This document shows, piece by piece, positions 1 through 8,892 of a stretch of 64,000 bases of DNA (within the stretch, counting starts at the first letter, position 1; each line of letters begins with the position of its first letter). Source of the DNA: Janthinobacterium fluminis (GTDB taxonomy: Bacteria > Pseudomonadota > Gammaproteobacteria > Burkholderiales > Burkholderiaceae_D); contig NZ_JAQQXR010000002.1 in the NCBI RefSeq assembly GCF_028595325.1, positions 186,001 through 250,000 of the forward strand, read 5' to 3'. The translations under genes were made by a program, and so were the position numbers. The notes below the pieces were generated by a model. It had not been told where the DNA came from and did not search any database. It worked only from the letters and a program-made list of their open reading frames with translations.

Positions 1-1691
1 TAGCGGTCGTGGCGCAGCGCCAGGTTCAGCTCCAGGCCCTTCAGCACGGGAACGTTGAGTTCGCCGAACACGGCGCCGATATTGCGGCTGCCGAACTGGT
101 CCAGCGCCTCCGAATAGCCGGAGCTGGACGCCTGCGACGCCAACGCGCGGTCGACCAGGTAGCGGGCCTTGTCGTGGCGCCATTCGGCGCCGACGGCGAA
201 GCCGAGCGGGCCGCCCGGCAGCGTCGTCAGGTCGCGGCTGGCCTTGAAGTCGAGCGCGCTGCTGCTCATTTTGGCGTCGAGGAATTTCCCCAGCAGCAGG
301 GAATCGGCGAGGAAGGCGGCCCCGGCCGCGTCCTGCGCGCCGAAGGGGTTCAGGATGCCCTGGCCGATGCCCTCGACGATGCGGGCGTCGATCACATAGC
401 CGCCCGTGAAGGTGCTGCGGGCCCGGCTGATCGAGTGGCTCAGCGCGCTGTTGTAGTCCCAGCCGTGCAGCGCGCCGTCCAGGCTGAGCACGACGCGGTC
501 GGAGATGCTGGTGTCGAATTGCCGGCGCTTGCCGGTGACGAGGGGGCGCCAGCTCAGCGTCAGGTCTTCGCCGCCGAGGCCGGCCACGGCCGGCACGCCG
601 GCGCTGCCGCCCGGGTAGTAGGGGCTGCTGGCGTGCATGATCAGCTGGACGTCGGGCGGCGCCAGCGGCGGCGGCGCCACCGCCGAGGTGTTGGTGCTGC
701 GGCTATGCAGCCATTCCAGGGCCGCCGTGTGGTCGGCGCCCAGTTTGTAGGAGGCGCGCCCGAGCACGGTTTCCTGGCGCGTCGCCGGCAGGTCGTCGAC
801 AAAGGACGAGTAGTCGAAGCGGCAGGTGAGCCGGCTCGTGTCCGGGTTGGGGATCGAGGCCGGCGGCAGGCAGCCGCCGAGGTAGCCGGGGTTGCCGGCG
901 ATGCCGTTGTCGGAAAAGAAGTTGGCCGGGAAGGGCGTGCCGCTGGTCTGGCTGACGCCCCGCTCGGGCCGCACGCCGGTGCGCGAAAAGCGCCGCGCCG
1001 CGGCCGGCAGCGCGCCCTGGTGGTGGACGTCGAACACGCCGAACAGATTGTAGCCGTCCGTGGCGAGGTCGCCGAAGCCGCCGCTGAGGTTGAAGCGCTG
1101 CTCGTCGCCGCCGCCCGGGCGCTGCGGCGCGTACAGCTCGGCCGCCACGGCCCCGCCCTGGACGGAGCGCTTGGTGATGAAGTTGATGACGCCGCCGATG
1201 GCGTCCGTGCCGTAGATGGCGGAGGCGCCGTCGCGCAGCACCTCGACCCGTTCCAGCGCGGCGACGGGGAGGATGTTCAGGTCGACCGTGTCGGCGTTGA
1301 ACGGGTGGTTGGCCAGGCGCCGGCCGTTCAGCAGCACCAGGGTCTTGTCGCCGCCCAGGCCGCGCAGGTCGGCCACGGCGCGCCCGCCGGTGCCGCTGCC
1401 GACCGACTGGCTGGCCCCCGTCGAACTCTGGTTCATGGGGATCGTGTTGAGCACTTCCTGGGCCGTCGTCAAGCCCTGTTTGGCGAAGTCCTCGGCGCGG
1501 ATGGTGGTGATCGGCAAGGCCGTCTGCGCGGCCAGGCGCTTGATCGACGAGCCGGTGATTTCGACGCGCTGCATCGGCGCGTCCTGGGCCGGCGCGTCCT
1601 GGGCCGGCGCCGCCGGCGCCAGCAGGGCCAGGCCGCAGGCGGCGCCGGCGCACAGGCCGCGGCGGGAACGGGATAGGGGGGATGGTCGCAT
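1..1691 (-). CDS. TonB-dependent receptor, 3' end cut by window edge
   Basis: Outer-membrane TonB-dependent receptor; 563 codons are visible and the C-terminal barrel runs off the left edge. The ATG at 1691 follows a GAGGAG ribosome site and a signal peptide ending near APAQDAP. The plug domain shows VEITGSSIKR, then DLRGLGGDKTLVLLNGRR and RDGASAIYGTDAIGGV, all typical of the plug of this receptor class; the barrel follows. It is a close paralog of the receptor at 3171-5819: protein motifs and long DNA stretches match, for example around 1140-1250 versus 5290-5400. The substrate is unknown; related receptors take up siderophores, glycans or peptides. The family call is firm and the ligand is not predictable. 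Confidence 0.93.
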   Translation of the reverse strand, partial: MRPSPLSRSRRGLCAGAACGLALLAPAAPAQDAPAQDAPMQRVEITGSSIKRLAAQTALPITTIRAEDFAKQGLTTAQEVLNTIPMNQSSTGASQSVGSGTGGRAVADLRGLGGDKTLVLLNGRRLANHPFNADTVDLNILPVAALERVEVLRDGASAIYGTDAIGGVINFITKRSVQGGAVAAELYAPQRPGGGDEQRFNLSGGFGDLATDGYNLFGVFDVHHQGALPAAARRFSRTGVRPERGVSQTSGTPFPANFFSDNGIAGNPGYLGGCLPPASIPNPDTSRLTCRFDYSSFVDDLPATRQETVLGRASYKLGADHTAALEWLHSRSTNTSAVAPPPLAPPDVQLIMHASSPYYPGGSAGVPAVAGLGGEDLTLSWRPLVTGKRRQFDTSISDRVVLSLDGALHGWDYNSALSHSISRARSTFTGGYVIDARIVEGIGQGILNPFGAQDAAGAAFLADSLLLGKFLDAKMSSSALDFKASRDLTTLPGGPLGFAVGAEWRHDKARYLVDRALASQASSSGYSEALDQFGSRNIGAVFGELNVPVLKGLELNLALRHDR

Positions 1692-1877
1692 GGGGATTCT
1701 CCTCGGGCAGGTGGGTGGGGCCGTCGCGGCGGCGCCCGGCGCGCCGCTGCGCGCACGCGTCCGGAGCTGCCAGTGTTGCGCGCCGGGCCGGGCCCGCCTT
1801 GGAGTTACATCAGAGGTGCGCGCCGCGCGCGCCGAGGCTGTCGCGGTGGCGCGACAGAGTTCCAAAAGACAATTCAC

Positions 1878-1907
1878 TTGCCAAGGGCCGCCAATTGGCG
1901 GTATAGT
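1878..1907 (+). promoter_or_regulatory. Sigma-70 promoter of aroG with palindrome in the spacer
   Basis: TTGCCA at 1878-1883 and TATAGT at 1902-1907 are separated by 18 bases, close to consensus. The start site would fall near 1914, about 20 bases before the leader peptide. The spacer holds a perfect 14-base palindrome, CCGCCAATTGGCGG (1888-1901). A repressor bound there would block polymerase, so this is a candidate operator; the regulator is unknown. Confidence 0.7.
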
Positions 1908-1933
1908 CGGTGCGACTTTTATGGATTCCGACT

Positions 1934-2002
1934 ATGTTCAGCTTCGCTTTCTTTACCGGCTACTTTTACTTTAGCAATTCCACACCCATGGCGGTGGAGT
2001 AG
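1934..2002 (+). CDS. Phe/Tyr-rich leader peptide of the aroG attenuator
   Basis: This 22-residue ORF begins MFSFAFFTGYFYF: six Phe and two Tyr lie within residues 2-13. It ends with TAG at 2000-2002, about 50 bases before an intrinsic terminator and 105 before DAHP synthase. A run of codons for the end-product amino acids ahead of a terminator is the hallmark of ribosome-mediated transcription attenuation, as in the pheA and trp leaders. When charged tRNA-Phe or tRNA-Tyr is scarce, the stalled ribosome should free downstream RNA to form an antiterminator. The ribosome site is weak (gga about nine bases upstream). An overlapping ORF from 1921 is Leu-rich and is less likely to be the sensor. 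Confidence 0.82.
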   Translation: MFSFAFFTGYFYFSNSTPMAVE

Positions 2003-2048
2003 CGGCCGGTTCACGTAGCAAGCAAGACGAGATCCCAGCAAATCCTTC

Positions 2049-2077
2049 AAAACCGCCAGCGATGGCGGTTTTTTTTT
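2049..2077 (+). terminator. Intrinsic attenuator in the aroG leader
   Basis: The stem AACCGCCA (2051-2058) / TGGCGGTT (2063-2070) has a GCGA loop and is followed by a T run to 2077. The 5' arm can also pair with TGGCGGT at 1989-1995 inside the leader ORF, or with a bulged match at 2004-2011. Either would act as an antiterminator. A ribosome finishing the leader at 2002 would cover both alternatives. Confidence 0.85.
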
Positions 2078-2106
2078 ATCCCGACGTTTCATTTTTGGAG
2101 AACACC

Positions 2107-3168
2107 ATGCCACGCACCGACGACCTGCGCATCCGCGAAATGAAGGAATTAACGCCGCCGTCGCACCTGATCCGCGAATTCGCCTGCTCCGAGGTGGCCG
2201 GCCAGACGGCGGCCGACGCGCGCATCGCGCTGCACCGCATCCTGCACGGCCAGGACGACCGCCTGATGGTCGTCATCGGCCCGTGCTCGATCCACGACAC
2301 CAAGGCGGCCATGGAATACGCCCGCCTGCTGGTCAAGGAGCGCGCCCGCTTCGCCGGCGAGCTGGAGATCGTCATGCGCGTGTACTTCGAAAAGCCGCGC
2401 ACGACGGTGGGCTGGAAGGGTTTGATCAACGACCCCTACATGGACAACAGCTTCCGCATCAACGACGGCCTGCGCATGGCGCGCGAGCTGCTGCGCGACA
2501 TCAACGAGCTGGGCCTGCCGGCCGGCACGGAATTCCTCGACGTCATCAGTCCGCAATACATCGCCGACCTGGTCAGCTGGGGCGCCATCGGCGCCCGCAC
2601 CACCGAGTCGCAGGTGCACCGCGAGCTGGCCTCGGGCCTGTCCTGCCCGGTCGGCTTCAAGAACGGCACGGACGGCAACGTCAAGATCGCCGTCGAGGCG
2701 ATCAAGGCGGCGTCGCAGCCCCACCATTTCCTCTCCGTCACGAAGGGCGGCCACTCGGCCATTGTCTCGACCAACGGCAACGAGGATTGCCACATCATCC
2801 TGCGCGGCGGCAAGGCGCCGAACTATGACGCGGCCAGCGTCGACGAGGCGTGCAAGGCCATCGGCGCCCAGGGCCTGGCGGCGCGGCTGATGATCGACGC
2901 CTCGCACGCGAACAGCTCGAAGAAGCCGGAAAACCAGGTGCCCGTGTGCGCCGACATCGCCGCCCAGGTGGCCGGCGGCGACGCCCGCATCGTCGGCGTG
3001 ATGGTCGAGTCGAACCTGGTGGCGGGCCGCCAGGACCTGGTGGCGGGCCGCGAGCTGGTGTACGGCCAGTCCGTCACGGACGGCTGCATCGACTGGCAGC
3101 ACAGCGTCGCCGTGCTGGAGGGGCTGGCGGCCGCCGTGCGCCAGCGCCGCCTGTGCGAAGACGCCTGA
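2107..3168 (+). CDS. aroG: 3-deoxy-7-phosphoheptulonate synthase, class I (DAHP synthase)
   Basis: Condenses phosphoenolpyruvate and erythrose-4-phosphate, the first step of the shikimate pathway, in the cytoplasm. At 353 residues it has normal class I length. It carries GPCSIHD (58-64, metal-ligand Cys60), KPRTTVGWKG (96-105) and GARTTESQVHRELASG. It reads closest to E. coli AroG (the Phe-inhibited form) throughout. The ATG at 2107 follows TTGGAG; an in-frame ATG at 2062 lies inside the attenuator hairpin and is rejected. Expression is probably set by the upstream Phe/Tyr leader. The gene ends three bases before the stop of the convergent receptor gene. Which amino acid inhibits the enzyme is inferred from similarity only. 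Confidence 0.96.
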   Translation: MPRTDDLRIREMKELTPPSHLIREFACSEVAGQTAADARIALHRILHGQDDRLMVVIGPCSIHDTKAAMEYARLLVKERARFAGELEIVMRVYFEKPRTTVGWKGLINDPYMDNSFRINDGLRMARELLRDINELGLPAGTEFLDVISPQYIADLVSWGAIGARTTESQVHRELASGLSCPVGFKNGTDGNVKIAVEAIKAASQPHHFLSVTKGGHSAIVSTNGNEDCHIILRGGKAPNYDAASVDEACKAIGAQGLAARLMIDASHANSSKKPENQVPVCADIAAQVAGGDARIVGVMVESNLVAGRQDLVAGRELVYGQSVTDGCIDWQHSVAVLEGLAAAVRQRRLCEDA

Positions 3169-3170
3169 GC

Positions 3171-5819
3171 TTAGAAGGTGTAACTGCCGCGCACGTAGAA
3201 GGCCCGCCCGATCGGGTCCGTGTAGCGCGGATCGTAACCCTTCTGGAACATCGTGCCCTGGTTGCTGAACGGCGGCTGCTTGTCGAGCAGGTTTTTCACG
3301 CCGGCCGTCAGCAGCAGGCCCGGCACGCCGGCGTAGCTGCCGGAGACGTTGAACAGGCTGTATGACGGCACATGGCCCTTGAAGGCGGGCGCGACGAGGT
3401 TCTGGTCCGTGTAGCCGGACGTGAAGGACTGGGCCAGCGTCGCGCCCCAGTCGCCCATGCGCCAGTTCAGCGCCAGGTTGTGCTTCCAGCGGAACACGGG
3501 GCCGTTGTCGGCGTAGCGGCCGACGTTCTGGATGAACTCGCCGTTGCGCTCGTTCTGGTACTCATACTTGTGCACATAGGTGCCGTCCAGCGACAGCGTG
3601 ATGTTGCCATAGTCCTTGGCCGGCAGGCGCAGGTTCACGCTCAGGTCCAGGCCGTCCGTCTTGACCTCGCCCAGGTTGTCGTTGAAATCCTGGATCGCGT
3701 AAGGCGTGCCGTCGGCGTTGCGCAGGAACAGGGCCTTGTATTTTTCGTAGTTGCCGAACACGGATTGTTCCGGCAGCGCGGAAATCTTGTCCTTGAGTTT
3801 GATGTTCCAGTAATCGAGGGCCACGGTCAATTCCTTGACCGGCTCGACGACGATGCCGAAGGCGAAGGTGGTGGATTTTTCCGGTTTCAAGTCGAGCTTG
3901 CCGCCCTGCAGCTTGTACTGCTGCTGGTCGCAGTCGCGCGAGGGGTTGGCGGCCGGAATCGGCTTGCCGCCCGGGCAGAACACCGGGTCGTCATAGGTGT
4001 TGCTGGTGTCGTTCTTCGACGGCGGCGCGTTTTTCTCGAACAGCGTCGGGGCGCGGAAACCGGTGCTGGCCGAGCCGCGCAGCAGCACCTGCTTGCTGGG
4101 TTGGTAGCGCAGGCCCACTTTCGGGTTGGTGGTGCTGCCGACGTCGCTGTAATTGTCGTAGCGCACGGCCAGCTGCACGTCCAGGTCCTTGATCAGCGGC
4201 AGGCTCAATTCGCCGAACACGGCCTTGATATTGCGCGAGCCGTTTTTCGACAGCGAGCCGGACAGCCCGGAACTGGCGGCCTGGCCGGCGATGTCGCGGT
4301 TGACGTAGAAGTCGGCTTTTTCGCGGCGCCATTCGGCGCCCACGGCGATGGCCATCGGCCCGCCCGCCATCGGCATCAGTTCGCGGCTGGCCTTGGCGTC
4401 GATGCCGTTCGTGGTCACGCTCGCGTGCTGCACTTCGCCGCGCAGGGCCGTGCCGGCCATGTAGGCCAGGCCGGCCGGGGTTTGCGGGGCGAAGGGATTG
4501 AGCACGCCGTTGAGGACGCCGGCCGCGAAGGACGCGTCTTGCACATAGCCGCCCGTGAAGACTTCGGACGATTTGCTGATCGCGTGGCTCAAGCCGGTCT
4601 TGTAATCCCAGCCGCTCCATTCCCCCTCCAGCGCCGCCACCAGGCGGTCGGCGCTGCCCTTCGAGTCGATCTGCCGCTGGCCCGCCTCGATGGGGCGCCA
4701 GCTGACCTCCAGCGGCCCGCCGGACAGGCCGGGCTGGGCCGGCACGCCGCCGGCGTTGCCGGGATAGTAGGGGCTGCTGATCGGCAAAATCAGGTTTTGC
4801 TGCGGCGGCGGCGCCGTGCGCGTCTTCACCTTGTTTTCCGAGTGCAGGTATTCCAGCGTGGCCAAGTGGGAGCCGGCCACCTTCAGCACGCCCTTGCCGA
4901 AAAAGGCGATCTGCCGCTGTTCCGGCAAGATGTCGATCTGCCGCGTGTAGTCCTGGCGGCAGGTGCCGGTGCCGTTGGTGCTGGGGATGGACAGGGGCGG
5001 CAGGCAGCCGCTGGCGAAGCCGGGGTTGCCCGAAGCCTTGGAGAGGGGATCGTGGTAATTGCCGGGGAAGGTGATGCCGCTGGTCGTGCTGGAGCCGCGC
5101 TCGAGCGCCACGCCGGTCTTCGCGAAGTCGCGGTCCTGCGACGTCAGCACGCCCTGCTTGTGGATGTCGACGACGCCGAAGACGTTGAAGCCGTCCTGGT
5201 CGAGCTTGCCGTAGCCGCCCGACAGGTTCAGGCGCTGCTCGGCGGCGCCCTTGTGCTGCGGGGCGATGATTTCGGCGGTGATGTTGGTGCTGTTGATGGC
5301 GCGCTTGGTGATGAAGTTGATCACGCCGCCGATGGCGTCCGTGCCGTAGATGGCGGAGGCGCCGTCGCGCAGCACCTCGACCCGGTCCAGCGCCGACAGG
5401 GGGATGATGTTCAGGTCGACGCTGGCGCCGTCGTAGGGGTGGTTGGCGATGCGCCTGCCGTTGAGCAGCACCAGGGTCTTGTCGCCGCCCAGGCCGCGCA
5501 AGTCGGCGCTGGACTGGCCGCCCGTGGGCAGGCCGCTGGAGCTGCCGCCGACGGCGTTGCCGCTGCTCACGCTGGTCTGGTTCGCCGGGATCTTGCTCAG
5601 CACTTCCTGGGCCGTCGTCAAACCCTGCTTGGCGAATTCCTCGGCCTTGAAGACCGTCAGCGGATTGGCCGTTTCCGACACCAGGCGCTTGATCGACGAA
5701 CCCGTCACTTCGACTCTTTGCATGGGCGCGTCCTGCGCCAGCGCGGCTTGGGCGGCGAGGCCGATGCCGGCGGCGCACAGGGTGCGGATGGAACGCGACA
5801 ACAGTGTTTCTCTGAACAT
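3171..5819 (-). CDS. TonB-dependent receptor
   Basis: Outer-membrane receptor of 882 residues, full length for the family. The start MFRETLLSRSIRTL at 5819 follows AGGGAG; a longer reading to 5966 lacks a signal peptide. The signal peptide ends near AALAQDAP, then come the plug (VEVTGSSIKRL, DLRGLGGDKTLVLLNGRR, RDGASAIYGTDAIGGV) and a barrel ending GRAFYVRGSYTF with a C-terminal Phe, as expected for BAM-dependent insertion. It is paralogous to the partial receptor at 1-1691, which lies on the same strand beyond aroG. A promoter is visible at 5927-5956. The ligand is unknown. Confidence 0.95.
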   Translation of the reverse strand: MFRETLLSRSIRTLCAAGIGLAAQAALAQDAPMQRVEVTGSSIKRLVSETANPLTVFKAEEFAKQGLTTAQEVLSKIPANQTSVSSGNAVGGSSSGLPTGGQSSADLRGLGGDKTLVLLNGRRIANHPYDGASVDLNIIPLSALDRVEVLRDGASAIYGTDAIGGVINFITKRAINSTNITAEIIAPQHKGAAEQRLNLSGGYGKLDQDGFNVFGVVDIHKQGVLTSQDRDFAKTGVALERGSSTTSGITFPGNYHDPLSKASGNPGFASGCLPPLSIPSTNGTGTCRQDYTRQIDILPEQRQIAFFGKGVLKVAGSHLATLEYLHSENKVKTRTAPPPQQNLILPISSPYYPGNAGGVPAQPGLSGGPLEVSWRPIEAGQRQIDSKGSADRLVAALEGEWSGWDYKTGLSHAISKSSEVFTGGYVQDASFAAGVLNGVLNPFAPQTPAGLAYMAGTALRGEVQHASVTTNGIDAKASRELMPMAGGPMAIAVGAEWRREKADFYVNRDIAGQAASSGLSGSLSKNGSRNIKAVFGELSLPLIKDLDVQLAVRYDNYSDVGSTTNPKVGLRYQPSKQVLLRGSASTGFRAPTLFEKNAPPSKNDTSNTYDDPVFCPGGKPIPAANPSRDCDQQQYKLQGGKLDLKPEKSTTFAFGIVVEPVKELTVALDYWNIKLKDKISALPEQSVFGNYEKYKALFLRNADGTPYAIQDFNDNLGEVKTDGLDLSVNLRLPAKDYGNITLSLDGTYVHKYEYQNERNGEFIQNVGRYADNGPVFRWKHNLALNWRMGDWGATLAQSFTSGYTDQNLVAPAFKGHVPSYSLFNVSGSYAGVPGLLLTAGVKNLLDKQPPFSNQGTMFQKGYDPRYTDPIGRAFYVRGSYTF

Positions 5820-5926
5820 GCGGAACTCCCTAAAAAAGCGTGGTTGGCGATGACGGGGGGATGGCTGCGGGGCGGCTGCCCCGGCAGGAGAAAAATTGTT
5901 AAAAAACTTAGCATTATTGGCAAGTA

Positions 5927-5956
5927 AATGTAACGAGGACTTGCGCCTGGTGTCAA
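5927..5956 (-). promoter_or_regulatory. Sigma-70 promoter for the receptor gene at 3171-5819
   Basis: On the minus strand TTGACA (5956-5951) and TACATT (5932-5927) are separated by 18 bases. This leaves a leader of roughly 100 bases before the ATG at 5819. The surrounding sequence is AT-richer than the coding DNA. Confidence 0.6.
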
Positions 5957-6017
5957 TCAGTACCAATTAATTGTGCATTTAAACAACGTGCCGCCGGCGT
6001 TTGTTTGGCGCCGCGCA

Positions 6018-6044
6018 AAAAAAGGCGGTGATCGCTCACCGCCC
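6018..6044 (-). terminator. Intrinsic terminator of the receptor gene at 6103-8892
   Basis: Read on the minus strand, the stem GGCGGTGA (8 bp) with a four-base loop is followed by seven T. It lies about 60 bases past the stop codon. Between the stop and the hairpin is a short tandem repeat of the 14-mer GCGCTTCGGCGGGG (about 6061-6102). Confidence 0.85.
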
Positions 6045-6102
6045 TTGCCGGCCGGCGCGGCGCTTCGGCGGGGCGCTTCGGCGGGGCGCTCCGGCGCGGC
6101 GC

Positions 6103-8892
6103 TTAGTTAAACCTGTAGCTGGCGCCGACCTTGAAGTAGCGGCCGATGGCGCCGCTGGCGTCCATCGGGTTGTAGCTCATGCCGCCGTAGGTCAGCGGGT
6201 CCAGCGGCGCGATCTTGTCGGTGACGTTGGCCACCGAGGCGAACAGTTGCAGCGCCTTGCTGTAGTTCCAGCGCGCCGACAAGTCCAGCGTCGTGAACGA
6301 GGCTATGCTGCAACCGTTGGGCGCGTCGCTGCCGTTGGCCAGCACCGTGGCGCATTTGGCGCCCTCGAACTTGATGTTCTTCATGTCCGAGCGGTAGTTC
6401 AGCGTGGCCGTGACGTTCCAGTCCGCCTTGTCCCAGGAGGTGACGAGGTTGATCTTGTCCTTCGGCGTGCCGGCGCAGTTCGAGGTGTCGCAATTGCCGT
6501 GGGTGCCGGCGAACTGGTAGCGCACCGTGTCGGACTCGGCCCGCAACCAGGAGGCGATGTGGGTCCAGGTCAGGCCGATGGTGGCGCGGCCGTATTCGCC
6601 CAGGCGCAGGCGCTGCTTGACGTCCAGGTCGATGCCCTTGATCTCCGTGAAGCTGGAGTTGCGGTAGGGCGCCTTGGCCAGCAGCAGCGTGCCGGTGTTG
6701 GGCGTGACGACGCCGTTGATGGTCAGGTTGTTGTCGGCGCGGATGGCGTTGGGCAGCGCGGCCGCCTCGTTGTAGGGCAGCGGGTTGATTTCATTGCTGC
6801 GCTTGATTTTCCACGCGTCCAGCGACACGCTGGTGTCGTCGAACGGGTCCCACACGAGGCCCAGCGTGTAACCCTTCGACGTCTCCGGCTTCAAGTCCGG
6901 ATTGCCCAGCTTGACGGCGTTGATGGTGATGTTGCAATCCGTCGAGGTGGCGCCCGGCAACGGCGTCTTGCCGTCCGGGCAGCGCACCGGGTCGACCGTG
7001 GGCGCCGCGCCCGTGCTCTGGCTTGCCGTGCCCGACTCGGCCGGGCCGGGGGCGCGGAAGCCTTTCGAGTAGGTGCCGCGCAAGGCGAAGTTCTTCAGCG
7101 GCGTCCACTTGGCGCCCAGCTTGGGCGTGGTCGAGTTGAAGTTCTGGTATTTATCGTAGCGCAGCGCGGCCGACAGTTCGACCGTTTTCACGAGCGGCGC
7201 CAGCACTTCGGCGTAGACGGCCGACACCTTGCTGTCGCCCTTGGCGGCGACGTAATTCGAGTTCACCGAGCCGTCGCTGGTGCCGTCGAGCGAAGGGTTG
7301 TCGAGCTTTTCGCGGCGGTGTTCGGCGCCGACGGCCAGGCCCATCGTGCCGCCGGGCAGGGCGAACAGTTCGCGCGAAGCCTTGATGTCGATGATGTCGA
7401 GTTTGGTCTTCGAATCGGAGCGCAGGCTGCGCGCCATCGCCGCGTACAGGGAGGCCGGGTTCTTGCCCGCCTCGGCGCCGATGTAGTAGGGGAAGTACTT
7501 GCTGGTCGGGTCGCCCAGCGCCGCCTTGACGACGTTCAGGTTCAGCATATTGCTGTAGTCCAGGTGCAGCTTCGATTCCGAGTGCACATAGGCGCTGTCG
7601 TAGTCCCAGCCGGCGAAGCTGCCCCTGGCGCCGATGACGAAACGGTTGAACTCGTTGTTCGCCTTGCGCGTGCTGGCGCCGACGTCGAAGGCGCTGTAGC
7701 GCACGCGCACCGGCACGCCATACGGGTTTTGCGGGTGGTTGGCGGCCAGCAGGATGGCGGTGCCGGCGCCGGAGCCGTAGTTGATGACGCCGGCCGGATT
7801 GGCGGCGCTGGACGGGAAGGCCACGGTCGGGGTGATCGACGGCGGCACCAGGGTGAACGCGGTGTCGCGCTTCGAGTAGCCCAGCTCGGCGTACAACTGG
7901 GTGTCGGCGTTCAGCTGCAGGGTGCCGCGCGTGTAGAGATTGATCGATTCGATTTTCGGCTGCATGGCGCGGAACTGGTCCTGGTGCCAGACGCAGCCGC
8001 CCTTCGGGTCGGGCGGCGCGGACGTCGACAGCGCGGCGCAGCCGGGCAGGGAGACATAGTCGAGCGTGGTCGGGTTGCGGATCGAGCCGGCCGGGCTGGC
8101 CGTGGCGTCGTTATTGCCATTGATGTAGCCGAGGCCGAACTGGGTGCCGATCGGGTAGCCGTAGGCGCGCAGATCGCCCTTGCCTATCCAGGCGCGGCCG
8201 GCGCGGTCCTTGTTGAACAACATGTCCGACTTGGCGTACTCGGCGTTGAAGACGACGTTGAACTTGTCGCTGTCGAGATTGCCCTTGCCGAAGCTGAACG
8301 ATACCTTGTGCTGCTTGGCGTCGCCCTCGCCGGACAGGCCGGTGTCGGCCTTGAGCAGCATGCCCTCGAAGTCCTTGCGCAAGATGATGTTGACGACGCC
8401 GGCGATGGCGTCGGCGCCGTAGGTGGAGGAGGCGCCGTCCTTGAGGATCTCGATGCGTTCGACGATCTGCATCGGCACCGTGCTCATGTCGGTGAAGCTC
8501 TTCTGGCCGTCGTCGGCGCGGGCGAACGGCGCCATGCGCCTGCCGTTGAGCAGCACCAGGGTCGAGGTGGCGCCCAGGCCGCGCAGCGAGATCGCCGTCG
8601 AGCCGGCGGCGAAGCCGTTGCCGAAGCCGGTGGGCAGCGAGCCGGCGCCGTCGACGGTCAGGGTTTGCAGGTATTCGGCGACGCTGGCCTTGCCCGATTT
8701 GAGCAGGTCATCGCGGCCGATGACCTGGACCGGCGAGGCCGTCTCGGCGCTGGCGCGCTTGATGCTCGAACCGGTGATTTCGACGCGCTGGATGGGCGCG
8801 TCCTGGGCCAGCGCCGGCAGGGTCAGCAGGGCGGCGGCGCCGCCCGCGCAGAATAGGCGCACGGAACGGGCGATAACTGTTTCCATCATCAT
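6103..8892 (-). CDS. TonB-dependent receptor
   Basis: A 929-residue outer-membrane receptor. The start MMMETVIARSVRLF follows TTGGAG; any of the three Met codons could be used. A signal peptide ends at LPALAQDAP. The plug shows VEITGSSIKRA, SLRGLGATSTLVLLNGRR and KDGASSTYGADAIAGVVNI; the barrel ends GRYFKVGASYRFN. It is more divergent than the two receptors to its left but shares the same plug signature, so the three form a paralogous set. The barrel has Cys pairs in extracellular-loop-like segments (for example GCAALS and GGCVWH). Its own terminator follows at 6018-6044. The ligand is unknown. Confidence 0.95.
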   Translation of the reverse strand: MMMETVIARSVRLFCAGGAAALLTLPALAQDAPIQRVEITGSSIKRASAETASPVQVIGRDDLLKSGKASVAEYLQTLTVDGAGSLPTGFGNGFAAGSTAISLRGLGATSTLVLLNGRRMAPFARADDGQKSFTDMSTVPMQIVERIEILKDGASSTYGADAIAGVVNIILRKDFEGMLLKADTGLSGEGDAKQHKVSFSFGKGNLDSDKFNVVFNAEYAKSDMLFNKDRAGRAWIGKGDLRAYGYPIGTQFGLGYINGNNDATASPAGSIRNPTTLDYVSLPGCAALSTSAPPDPKGGCVWHQDQFRAMQPKIESINLYTRGTLQLNADTQLYAELGYSKRDTAFTLVPPSITPTVAFPSSAANPAGVINYGSGAGTAILLAANHPQNPYGVPVRVRYSAFDVGASTRKANNEFNRFVIGARGSFAGWDYDSAYVHSESKLHLDYSNMLNLNVVKAALGDPTSKYFPYYIGAEAGKNPASLYAAMARSLRSDSKTKLDIIDIKASRELFALPGGTMGLAVGAEHRREKLDNPSLDGTSDGSVNSNYVAAKGDSKVSAVYAEVLAPLVKTVELSAALRYDKYQNFNSTTPKLGAKWTPLKNFALRGTYSKGFRAPGPAESGTASQSTGAAPTVDPVRCPDGKTPLPGATSTDCNITINAVKLGNPDLKPETSKGYTLGLVWDPFDDTSVSLDAWKIKRSNEINPLPYNEAAALPNAIRADNNLTINGVVTPNTGTLLLAKAPYRNSSFTEIKGIDLDVKQRLRLGEYGRATIGLTWTHIASWLRAESDTVRYQFAGTHGNCDTSNCAGTPKDKINLVTSWDKADWNVTATLNYRSDMKNIKFEGAKCATVLANGSDAPNGCSIASFTTLDLSARWNYSKALQLFASVANVTDKIAPLDPLTYGGMSYNPMDASGAIGRYFKVGASYRFN

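Noticed and set aside
1921..1974. Leu-rich 17-residue ORF overlapping the aroG leader peptide
   Set aside because: Leu codons do not fit control of an aromatic pathway; the ORF from 1934 has a run of Phe/Tyr and ends at the right distance from the attenuator.
3372..5927. 851-residue ORF opposite a TonB receptor (also 9-1676 and 6001-8856)
   Set aside because: Antisense shadow of high-GC coding DNA: no family motifs, Val/Arg/Ala-rich composition, and the opposite strand is a clear receptor.
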